Positions 35,447 to 43,494 of a stretch of DNA of 61,033 nt are shown here, in pieces. Position 1 is the stretch's first letter. The number at the start of each line of letters is the position of its first letter. The DNA comes from Robinsoniella peoriensis (GTDB lineage Bacteria; Bacillota; Clostridia; Lachnospirales; Lachnospiraceae). The stretch lies in assembly GCF_042680125.1 (NCBI RefSeq), contig NZ_JBHTNY010000045.1; one strand, 5' to 3'. A program made the position numbers and the translations under genes. The notes beneath the pieces were generated by a model. The model saw only the letters and a list, made by a program, of their open reading frames with translations, searched no databases and was not told where the DNA came from.

Positions 35447-36292
35447 CTATTTTTTATAAATCGTTTGAAATACTTCAATATGTCGTTTGACATTCTCAAA
35501 CACCCCAGATTCCATTGCAGTATTTAAATCAAAATAATTATGTTTTCCATCCGTACCTATATACGCTTCCACTTTCTCCATCAGACTGTTAAAGCTCGCC
35601 GTAGCTATATTTACTTTGCAGATTCCAAGAGAAATTGCCCTTTGAAAATCTTCGTCAGTAATGCCGCTTCCTCCATGGAGCACCAGCGGAACATTCGTAT
35701 TTTGATGAATTTTCTCCAGAACATCAAATGCAAGTGTGGGAGCAACCGGATAATTGCCATGGGCATTCCCTATTGCTACTGCCAATGCATCCACGAATGT
35801 TTTTTCACAGAAAACCCTTGCATCTTCCGGATCCGTGCAGCGAATCCCATGGTCACAGCTTCCATCTTCACTACCGCCAACCAATCCCAGTTCAGCTTCT
35901 ACTGTTGCCCCATATTTTTTGGCTAACTCCACGACCTCTTTTGTCTTAGCCATATTTTCTTCAAACGGGCAGGCAGAACCATCAAACATCACAGAGGTAA
36001 ATCCAAATTCCAATGCCTTTTTCACTGTTTCCATTGTCAGACCATGATCCAGATGCACCGCTATATCCACTTTTGCTTCTTTTGCAGCCTGCACCATCAT
36101 CGGTCCCATTAATTCCAGAGGTGAATGCTTTAACCTCACCTCTGCAATCTGCAGTATAATCGGGGTATTCGTCTCTTCCGCCGCCCCTACGGCACCTTTT
36201 ACCATTTCCATATTTCCCACACTGAATGCTCCGCATCCCGTTTTTTCCGCCTTTGCTCTTTCTAAAAGGTCTTTCATTTTTACTAATGACAT
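35447..36292 (-). CDS. Class II fructose-bisphosphate aldolase family protein
   Basis: 281 residues from the ATG at 36292 (AGGAGG, 9-nt spacing; the upstream in-frame start lies within the ribosome-site region). Zinc-ligand motifs HLDHGL (near 81), GNAHGNYP (near 178) and LHGGSGI (near 208), as in class II aldolases. Members cleave fructose-1,6-bisphosphate, tagatose-1,6-bisphosphate or, as IolJ, the inositol-pathway intermediate 2-deoxy-5-keto-D-gluconate 6-phosphate. The context of an inositol-dehydrogenase-like gene makes a catabolic aldolase more likely than the housekeeping Fba. Confidence 0.87.
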   Translation of the reverse strand: MSLVKMKDLLERAKAEKTGCGAFSVGNMEMVKGAVGAAEETNTPIILQIAEVRLKHSPLELMGPMMVQAAKEAKVDIAVHLDHGLTMETVKKALEFGFTSVMFDGSACPFEENMAKTKEVVELAKKYGATVEAELGLVGGSEDGSCDHGIRCTDPEDARVFCEKTFVDALAVAIGNAHGNYPVAPTLAFDVLEKIHQNTNVPLVLHGGSGITDEDFQRAISLGICKVNIATASFNSLMEKVEAYIGTDGKHNYFDLNTAMESGVFENVKRHIEVFQTIYKK

Positions 36293-36335
36293 ATTCTGAT
36301 TCCTCCTTATCATAGCTTTAATTTTACAAGTTACT

Positions 36336-36539
36336 AATTTCTATTCTGGCATAATTTCTATTTTGGCATAATTTCTATTTTGCCGTAATTTCTATTTTGC
36401 TGCAATTTCTATTTTGCTGTAATTTCTATTTTGCTGTAATTTCTATTTTGCCGTAATTTCTATTTTGCTGCAATTTCTATTTTGCCGTAATTTCTATTTT
36501 GCTGCAATTTCTATTTTGCTGTAATTTCTATTTTGCTGT
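36336..36539. repeat. Twelve 17-bp tandem repeats between MFS and aldolase genes
   Basis: AATTTCTATTTTGCYGY starts at 36336 and then every 17 bp (36353, 36370 ... 36523), exactly 12 units, with variation only at the YGY end and in the first units (CTGGCAT, TTGGCAT). The last unit contains the stop codon of the MFS gene (36528-36530). There is no spacer sequence, so it is not CRISPR. A likely variable-number locus. Confidence 0.95.
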
Positions 36540-37820
36540 GATCACCCTTGCTGGTTCCTTTTCTTCGTCATTTTCCAAATTCTTTCCCGTACTCTTATCG
36601 GCCAATTCTCTTTCTAAGAGAATGATAAACATAACGGACAGAGCTGCACATATTATCCCAACTATAAAACCCATGTTTGTATCAAATCCATTGGCTATGA
36701 TTAAATTTGCAACAAAGGGTGCCCCAAGGGTAGCAATTACAATTCCTGACATAACAAATCCATAGTTTTCTCCTGAATGGGCAAGTCCAAATATAGAACT
36801 GGTCAGCGACGGGAAACTCCCCATAATCCCCCCATAGCAGCCATACATCAGCACAATTGCAATAGTAGTAAACACAGATTTCGATAAAACCAGCATCACC
36901 ATAGCTGCAACAGATACCGTAAGTACTCCTTTTACACATTTCACTCTCCCTATTTTATCTGCGATGGACGGGAGGAACAATCTTGCTGAAGCATTCATTA
37001 TAGAACCAAACATCACGGCTGATACAGCAATGGACACCGAGATGCCCCGTTCTGTCTGCACTCCCTGCGCAACCGGTGAAATCATAAAATAGGAAATCAG
37101 GCCGAAAAGCATTGTGGCAACCAGATAATAAAACTTTCTGGTACGTATCATCTCTTTGGATGTATATTGCTTTTGCAATTTTAGAGCTGCCGTTCCATCC
37201 GCAACCCATCCCGGTTGATTCAACGGCCTGACACCTGCCTGTTTAGGATTTTTAATAAAAATGCAGCCCAAAACCCAGGATAGGGCAATGACACTTCCAA
37301 TCACTAAAAACGCAGTTTTGGGACCACTCTCTGCCAAAATCATCCGGCTGACTGGAGCAAGAAAAAATCCACACAGACCATTTGCAGTAACTACAATTCC
37401 CGACGCAAATCCAAGTTTATTGGGAAACCACTTTTGCGCTGTAGAGAGAATGGTCGTATACATCATTCCCTGACCAAATCCCTGCATTACTCCATAAGTA
37501 AAATACATAGGCAAAGGCGATGGAATAATCAAAAAAGCTGACAACAAAATACCTGCCGCGAAAATCCCGCCGCCTGCAGCAATTGCAATCTTCGGATTAT
37601 ACTTATCCTGAATACGCCCCCCCAAAATATTTCCAAATACAAACGTTAACATAGACAAATAGAAACACATGGACGTCTGTCCTTCAGTCCATCCCGTCAG
37701 TTCCCGGATATAGGGCTGATATAAGGACCATATATGTGGATACCCAGTAAAAAATATAGCAAATGCTCCAAATACCATCATCAGCACCCGTTGCTTTTTC
37801 TGCCTGCTGTTTAAATGCAT
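36528..37820 (-). CDS. OFA-type major facilitator transporter
   Basis: 430 residues from the ATG at 37820 (GGGAGG, 7-nt spacing; the in-frame ATG at 37835 overlaps the ribosome site). Twelve membrane segments; the start (KKQRVLMMVFGAFAIFFTGYPHIWSLYQPYI) and GRIQDKYNPK loop fit the oxalate/formate antiporter (OFA) group, which carries small organic acids. The C-terminus ends VITAK inside the 17-bp repeat array. First gene of the minus-strand locus, facing the DeoR gene. Confidence 0.85.
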   Translation of the reverse strand: MHLNSRQKKQRVLMMVFGAFAIFFTGYPHIWSLYQPYIRELTGWTEGQTSMCFYLSMLTFVFGNILGGRIQDKYNPKIAIAAGGGIFAAGILLSAFLIIPSPLPMYFTYGVMQGFGQGMMYTTILSTAQKWFPNKLGFASGIVVTANGLCGFFLAPVSRMILAESGPKTAFLVIGSVIALSWVLGCIFIKNPKQAGVRPLNQPGWVADGTAALKLQKQYTSKEMIRTRKFYYLVATMLFGLISYFMISPVAQGVQTERGISVSIAVSAVMFGSIMNASARLFLPSIADKIGRVKCVKGVLTVSVAAMVMLVLSKSVFTTIAIVLMYGCYGGIMGSFPSLTSSIFGLAHSGENYGFVMSGIVIATLGAPFVANLIIANGFDTNMGFIVGIICAALSVMFIILLERELADKSTGKNLENDEEKEPARVITAK

Positions 37821-37835
37821 CTTTTTTCCTCCCAT

Positions 37836-38357
37836 GACTCCAAATCAACTGTTTAATAATTGTTAAATAATTTTTCAATAACTGTTAAATAGCTTCTTAT
37901 TACATCTGATTTGTTTTTTGGATATGTATTGATCATTTTTATGCATTCATCCTAGCATGTTTTGATATTCTTGTCAATTGTTTCTGGTGATCTTTTAATT
38001 TTATTTTGGTTATATCATGATTTTCTTATCAAAAAGTCAGAAACATACTACTTGTATAACATAAATAACTCAAATCTATATATCAATGTAAATCACTTTA
38101 AATATATTGAAAACTATCAGGTATACTAAGAATTTAATAGAATTTATCAGATACACAATGGTATTTAAAATATATAATATATTAATTTTTTAACTATTTG
38201 CATTATTTAATATTTATTTTGATATTAATTTAGGTTTATTCCTTTTTTATTGTATCTATATTTGTTGCGTTTTTTGAAAATTATATAACATTAAGATACA
38301 TACTTTGTATTTTCTGGCATACACACCCTTAAAAGTAAAAATTCAACAAAATATACC
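37836..38357. other. AT-rich intergenic region between MFS and DeoR genes
   Basis: About 520 bp, very AT-rich, with no credible reading frame. It must hold the divergent MFS promoter and any DeoR or LacI sites; GTTAAATAATT-type repeats occur at 37855-37890, but I could not assign clear boxes. Confidence 0.5.
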
Positions 38358-38386
38358 TTTTCAACTTACCCAAAATATACTATAAT
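38358..38386 (+). promoter_or_regulatory. Promoter of the DeoR gene
   Basis: TTTTCA (38358-38363), 17 bp, TATAAT (38381-38386), 31 bp before the ATG. Confidence 0.55.
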
Positions 38387-38417
38387 ATACTCATCATTTA
38401 GGAGAGGGAACGGACTT

Positions 38418-39176
38418 ATGCGTACAAAAAGAATTGACTCAATTGAACAATACATATTAGAACAAAAATCGGTATCTCTGGATACGCTTTGCGAACAATT
38501 TGCCGTATCGAAAAATACCATACGAAGAGATATCGACACCCTGGTAAAAAAGGGAACCATTAAGAAAGTTTACGGCGGCGTCACAGTAGCAGAGGCTCCG
38601 CCAATCAGCGACGTCATTCCTTTTGAAGAACGTCATACAAAATACGCTGCCGAGAAAGATGCCATATGCAAAATTGCAGCCGGATTTGTCAAAGACGGAG
38701 ATATTATTTATATAGACACAGGCACTACCTGTATCAATATGATTGATTATATTTCCCACAAAGAATGTACCATTATCACCAATAGTGTTCAGGTCTGCCT
38801 GAAAGCAATTCCTTATCCGAATCTGACCCTGATTTCCCTTCCGGGTACTTTAAAACGGGAAACGCTGTCATTTGTGGGTAATGAAGTAATTGACTATTTA
38901 AAAACCTACAATATTACGAAAGCATTTATGGCATGTACCGGACTTACCATCGCAAACGGCCTTACTAATGCAACCCGAGAAGAATACACGGTTAAAAAGG
39001 CAGTGATAGAAAACAGCCATACTCATTTCCTGTTAGCCGATCATACTAAATTTGGTCACTTTTCTCTAATGACCTACTGCCCTATGAGCCAGGTAGACCA
39101 TATTGTTACAGATGAAATGCCGCCTCAGGAATATTGTGATTATTGCCGTGACAACCACATTGAAATACATTATTAG
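38418..39176 (+). CDS. DeoR-family transcriptional regulator
   Basis: 252 residues. N-terminal DeoR helix-turn-helix (VSLDTLCEQFAVSKNTIRRDI, about 19-39, then KKGTIKKVYGG) and a C-terminal DeoR sensor domain with IYIDTGTTCINM (near 98-108) that binds phosphorylated sugars. Divergent from the minus-strand MFS-aldolase genes, so it is the likely repressor of that end of the locus, released by a sugar phosphate. GGAG precedes the start. Confidence 0.9.
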   Translation: MRTKRIDSIEQYILEQKSVSLDTLCEQFAVSKNTIRRDIDTLVKKGTIKKVYGGVTVAEAPPISDVIPFEERHTKYAAEKDAICKIAAGFVKDGDIIYIDTGTTCINMIDYISHKECTIITNSVQVCLKAIPYPNLTLISLPGTLKRETLSFVGNEVIDYLKTYNITKAFMACTGLTIANGLTNATREEYTVKKAVIENSHTHFLLADHTKFGHFSLMTYCPMSQVDHIVTDEMPPQEYCDYCRDNHIEIHY

Positions 39177-39186
39177 ATTGTTTTCA

Positions 39187-39240
39187 AAATAAGATAAGAA
39201 AAGCTCCCACCTGCCGGTGAGAGCTTTTCTTATCTTATTT
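39187..39240. terminator. Strong bidirectional terminator
   Basis: Perfect 20-bp stem (39187-39206 with 39221-39240) extended by CACC/GGTG, between convergent DeoR and surface-protein genes. Confidence 0.9.
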
Positions 39241-39279
39241 TTGTTACTTTGTTATTCTGCTATTTTTGCATTATCACAG

Positions 39280-41844
39280 TTATTCTCTGTGCTGTCTGCG
39301 TTTGGATCTGGTTCTTACAACTAATACCACGATCACTGCACCAGATACTACCAGTAATATAACCATCAGCATAATCGGATTTACATCTCCGGTTTTAACT
39401 CCTGTCTTATTGGTTGTATTCTTGTTGGTAGATGATGTTGTGGTTGAAGTTACAACTTTGTAGGAAACTGATTTCGTATCCTTCGTTGATGTCTCATTTA
39501 CCCAATTTGTTCCATCATATTTCTGTTTTTGGAAAGAAACTGACAAAGTATAACTACCGGAACTATTCAACTTAAAACTGCCGCTGTTAGAAGATGCATT
39601 ATTATCCCAGGTTCCGTTCACATAAGAAGTCCAACTTACCGGAATATATCTAACATCATCTAACGAAGGTGACTGAGATGGAGATTTAATCTCTGATCCC
39701 GCTCCCGTTGCTGTAAAGGTTAAAGTAGACCCTGTCTTGTAACTGGTTGTGGTCTGTACTCCTGTAACCTTATTATTCTGCGGATTGCTGATAATTGGGT
39801 TACGCAATGTAGTTTGCTCTACCGATACAGATTTGGATGCTTCATAATTTGTTGATTCTTTGTATCTTGCTAAGATTTTATAAGAGGTTTTTTCTTTCAA
39901 ACTCTTAAAGGAACCTGTGCTGGTCCAGTTGTCACCATCATCGATGGAGTATTCAACTCCTGAAGCCGTCTTCATTGTGATTGAATTGTAGGTAAAAGAA
40001 GAAACTTTTACGTCTTCCGGCTTCTTGGTATTTTTCGCACGCTTAATCTCAGCCTTTGTGGTAACACCCTTTAGTGTCTCTGAACTTAACTTAAAATTAG
40101 CTTTAAACTTATCATCTAATTCAATACCAGTTACAGAAACTTTTTTCTTTTTACCTGCATCTGCACTGTCAAAACGAATATTATACCCTTTAACTGTCGG
40201 ATAATCTTTTTCTTCAAACTTATAACCGCTTGGAACTGTTACTTTCAATGTTCCTTTTGCATCTTTCTCTTTATTATAAGTCTTATCATCTACAGATACT
40301 ATAGTTGGGGTAACTTCCAACTGATTAACTGTTAAGCTAACATCCTTTGATACAGTCTGACCATTGTTATAAGTTACTATTACTTTACCCTTATAGCTCT
40401 TAACAGGTAATCCACTTCTTAACTGTACAGAACCAATATCCTTAGATTTATTGACTGGTATTACTAAATTGTTTCCTTGACTATCTTTATATACTTCAGG
40501 AACAAAAGCTTCTTCTCCACTTTCATCCATTTTAATACTAACAATTTTTGCATCAGCATCTCCATTATTAGTTACCGGTATATTAATTTTCGTAGGAGTA
40601 TATCCATATTTTTTAGCTGGAAAATCAATATCCTTAGTTATGGATAATTCAGCTTTTGTGTTTACACTTACCGTAGCCGTTGCTATCTCACTTGCAAATG
40701 CTGTATCAGTAGCTTTCTTACGAACTTCATACGAACCTGCTGCTAAACCTGTAGCTTTACCAGCCGTCATACCAGCCCAATCACCACCCGTAATATGATA
40801 CTCATATACTGCACTTCCCGGGTTTGTTACTGTCAAAGTACCATCTTTCTTATCTTTAGCTGACGCATTTGTTGCTGTTACATTCGGTGCAACATCTTTT
40901 TTAGGAATTTTAAATTCTTTCCCGTCAGCTTCTGTTTTCAACCTAATCCAAACATTGCCTTTTTGAAACATATCATCAGTAATCTTTGCACTCTGACCAT
41001 CTGCTACAAAGTTTTTCCAAGTAGCTTTATCATCATCACTATACTCCATATCCGCCGTAACATTCGTCAGCGTCCCATTAGCATAATCAATCTTAATATT
41101 ATCAACTGCCGATGCTTTATGCGATCCATTCGTATCAGTCGTTTCTGATTCACCCGGTGTCGTCTTATTGCTGTCTGTCTGACCCGTTGTTTCAGTTGCT
41201 TTCTGGCTCTCTGTAGTAGGTGCTTCCGTATCCGGTACTTTGCTATCTTCTGTAGCCTTCGTATCCGTTACCGGCTCAGTTTCCGGGGACTTCTTTTCTG
41301 TTGATTCAGTAGGCTCTGTAGCAGCCTCTGTTCCCTTCGCTGTTTCTGTCTCAGAACTTGCAGTTGTTTTTTCAGTAGCCTTTTCGGTAGCTTTTTCTGT
41401 TGCTTTTTCTGTAGTCTTCTCAGATTCTGTCTTTGCCGGAGGTGCTGCAAATGCATTGTCATCATTCGCGTTTACGGTTCCGGAAAAACTAACGTCATTT
41501 ACTGTAATAGATGTTGTCTGGCCCTTGGCATTTGCAGGAAGCTTTAAATAAAGGACTCCTTTATCATCCGTCTTCAAATCTTTGTAATCATATGTATAAT
41601 CTTTTCCATTTTGTTTAACAGATAATGATTTTACACTTGTTGCCGCTGTGATACCAGGTAATGTAAGTTTTACTTTGTAAAGCGTTGATGTACTGCTTGT
41701 AGTTTTCTCTGTTGTTGCTTCGGTAGTAACTGTAGTCTGTGGCGTATTCTCTGTACCCGCTGCTGTAACCGGTAATCCCGTTCCAGCTATCATACTAATT
41801 GATAAGCAGATCGCCAACAGTTTATTTACGATCTTTCTCTTCAT
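39280..41844 (-). CDS. Large cell-surface protein with C-terminal anchor
   Basis: 854 residues. Signal peptide about 1-28 (ends PVTAAG); Thr/Glu/Lys-rich low-complexity region about 130-240 with repeated TEKA units; several immunoglobulin-like or bacterial surface domains (about 250-780; YDYKDLKTDDKG, YSIDDGDNW and similar); C-terminal sorting-like signal: GVKTGD, hydrophobic segment, then RTRSKRRQHRE. The motif is not canonical LPxTG but resembles the xKTGD variants of Clostridia. Ligand unknown. AAGGAG precedes the ATG; the promoter lies about 190 bp upstream. Confidence 0.8.
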   Translation of the reverse strand: MKRKIVNKLLAICLSISMIAGTGLPVTAAGTENTPQTTVTTEATTEKTTSSTSTLYKVKLTLPGITAATSVKSLSVKQNGKDYTYDYKDLKTDDKGVLYLKLPANAKGQTTSITVNDVSFSGTVNANDDNAFAAPPAKTESEKTTEKATEKATEKATEKTTASSETETAKGTEAATEPTESTEKKSPETEPVTDTKATEDSKVPDTEAPTTESQKATETTGQTDSNKTTPGESETTDTNGSHKASAVDNIKIDYANGTLTNVTADMEYSDDDKATWKNFVADGQSAKITDDMFQKGNVWIRLKTEADGKEFKIPKKDVAPNVTATNASAKDKKDGTLTVTNPGSAVYEYHITGGDWAGMTAGKATGLAAGSYEVRKKATDTAFASEIATATVSVNTKAELSITKDIDFPAKKYGYTPTKINIPVTNNGDADAKIVSIKMDESGEEAFVPEVYKDSQGNNLVIPVNKSKDIGSVQLRSGLPVKSYKGKVIVTYNNGQTVSKDVSLTVNQLEVTPTIVSVDDKTYNKEKDAKGTLKVTVPSGYKFEEKDYPTVKGYNIRFDSADAGKKKKVSVTGIELDDKFKANFKLSSETLKGVTTKAEIKRAKNTKKPEDVKVSSFTYNSITMKTASGVEYSIDDGDNWTSTGSFKSLKEKTSYKILARYKESTNYEASKSVSVEQTTLRNPIISNPQNNKVTGVQTTTSYKTGSTLTFTATGAGSEIKSPSQSPSLDDVRYIPVSWTSYVNGTWDNNASSNSGSFKLNSSGSYTLSVSFQKQKYDGTNWVNETSTKDTKSVSYKVVTSTTTSSTNKNTTNKTGVKTGDVNPIMLMVILLVVSGAVIVVLVVRTRSKRRQHRE

Positions 41845-42036
41845 AACGACACCTTCTCTCCTTCATATTTTATTCTTCGATGACATTCGTCATAAAGCCT
41901 GAAAACAAATTGATGCAGCCGAATTATATCTATGAATCATATCTATATTGCCGGCCGGCTCATGATTTTAGAATTAGAGTCTTAACAAGTATCTGTCTGA
42001 ATACCTATCCCTCATCACAATTGTTTCTATATTCTT

Positions 42037-42065
42037 ATAATACCCGTTAGAATCCTGTTTGTCAA
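42037..42065 (-). promoter_or_regulatory. Promoter of the surface-protein gene
   Basis: Minus strand TTGACA (42065-42060), 17 bp, TATTAT (42042-42037). This leaves an untranslated leader of about 185 nt (41845-42030) in which I see no recognisable riboswitch. Confidence 0.75.
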
Positions 42066-42114
42066 CAATTCCCAGACATTATAGGAAAAATTAAGAAAAG
42101 GCTTCCCATAATTA

Positions 42115-42189
42115 TAAAAAATTAAGAAAAGAGGGTCTGCATAGTCTGACAAAACATATTAATGTCTTAACAGACCACGCAGTACCCTC
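42115..42189 (-). terminator. Terminator of the hrcA-dnaJ operon
   Basis: Read on the minus strand: GAGGGTACTGC...GTCTG with CAGAC...GCAGACCCTC, interrupted stem, followed by TTTTCTTAATTTTT. Directly after the dnaJ stop. Confidence 0.75.
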
Positions 42190-42195
42190 CTGCTA

Positions 42196-43368
42196 TTAAT
42201 CTTCAAAAGTTTCTTTTAATTTATCCATAAAGCCCTTTTTCTTCGGCTTTTCCGCACCCGCATTCTTCTGGTTTAAGGAATTTCCGGTTGCTGCATCAAA
42301 GCTGCGAAGCGCTTCTTTTGCATCTTCATTCAGCTTGGTCGGTACCTGTACCACCAAGGTTACATAGTGATCTCCGCGAACAGATTTATTGCGCAGTGAA
42401 GGCACGCCTTTTCCTTTTAAACGCACTTTGGTATCTGTCTGGGTACCTGGTTTTACATCATACAGTATATCACCGTCTACGGTACTGATCCGTACTTCAC
42501 CACCCAGAGCTGCCTGTGCAAAAGAGATCGGTGCTGTTGAGAAAATATTCATATCCTGTCTCTGGAAAATAGGATGTCTTGCAACTCTTACTTCCACCAG
42601 AAGGTCTCCTCTTGGACCGCCGTTTGTGCCAGGCTCACCTTTATCACGAATACGGATGCTCTGACCGTCATCAATACCTGCCGGTACACTGACAGCAATT
42701 TTCTTTCTGCTGGATGTATAGCCGCTTCCATGACAATCGGTACATTTTTCTTTTACTATCTTACCTGTTCCGCTACAGTCCGGACAGGTCTGCACATTAC
42801 GAACTGTGCCAAATAAGGACTGCTGTGTAAATACAACCTGGCCTTTACCACCGCATTTCGGACAAGTCTCAGGACTTGTTCCCGGTTTTGCACCGGTTCC
42901 GTGGCAGGTTTTACACTCATCCTTTAAATTTAAATCCAATTCCTTCTCGCAGCCAAACACAGCCTCTTCGAAGGTTATACGTACACTGGCGCGAAGATTG
43001 GCACCTTTCATAGGACCGCTGTTCGCACTTCTTCTTCCGCCGCCAAATAAATCGCCAAAGATATCTCCGAAAATATCTCCCATATCGGCGCCATTGAAAT
43101 CAAATCCACCGAAGCCGCCAGCTCCGCCGCCTCCCTGGTCAAAAGCTGCATGACCAAACTGGTCGTACTGCCTCTTTTTATCAGCATCACTCAGAACTGC
43201 ATATGCTTCTGAAGCCTCTTTAAATTTCTTTTCCGCCTCTTTATCTCCGGGATTCATGTCAGGATGATACTTTTTGGCTAACTGTCTGTATGCTTTTTTA
43301 ATCGTAGCATCATCAGCGCCTCTGTCTACGCCGAGGACCTCGTAATAATCACGTTTGCTCTCTGCCAT
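42196..43368 (-). CDS. dnaJ: Chaperone protein DnaJ
   Basis: 390 residues from the ATG at 43368 (AGGAAAGG 8 nt upstream); a GTG 9 nt earlier is possible but overlaps the ribosome site. J domain about 1-70 with HPD in KKYHPDMNPG, Gly/Phe-rich linker (GGGGAGGFGGFDFNG), zinc domain with four CxxCxGxG repeats (CKTCHGTG, CPKCGGKG, CPDCSGTG, CTDCHGSG), and the C-terminal substrate domains. Co-chaperone that delivers clients to DnaK and stimulates its ATPase. Last gene of the hrcA operon. Confidence 0.97.
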   Translation of the reverse strand: MAESKRDYYEVLGVDRGADDATIKKAYRQLAKKYHPDMNPGDKEAEKKFKEASEAYAVLSDADKKRQYDQFGHAAFDQGGGGAGGFGGFDFNGADMGDIFGDIFGDLFGGGRRSANSGPMKGANLRASVRITFEEAVFGCEKELDLNLKDECKTCHGTGAKPGTSPETCPKCGGKGQVVFTQQSLFGTVRNVQTCPDCSGTGKIVKEKCTDCHGSGYTSSRKKIAVSVPAGIDDGQSIRIRDKGEPGTNGGPRGDLLVEVRVARHPIFQRQDMNIFSTAPISFAQAALGGEVRISTVDGDILYDVKPGTQTDTKVRLKGKGVPSLRNKSVRGDHYVTLVVQVPTKLNEDAKEALRSFDAATGNSLNQKNAGAEKPKKKGFMDKLKETFED

Positions 43369-43442
43369 TTTGTTCACCTTTCCTAATACAGATTCTGCCT
43401 GATGTAGCCATCAAACAGTTTCCCTGTTAATTCCATTCATAT

Positions 43443-43479
43443 CAATGACTTCAGCAGCCAGATGCTGCTGAAGTCATTG
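43443..43479. other. Intercistronic hairpin between dnaK and dnaJ
   Basis: Perfect 16-bp stem (43443-43458 with 43464-43479) 16 bp past the dnaK stop, without a T-run. Such hairpins between dnaK and dnaJ usually reduce readthrough or stabilise the upstream message. Confidence 0.75.
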
Positions 43480-43494
43480 TTTCAAGTATCTATT

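Noticed and set aside
36336..36539. Possible CRISPR-like array
   Set aside because: The 17-bp units are contiguous with no spacers and there are no cas genes.
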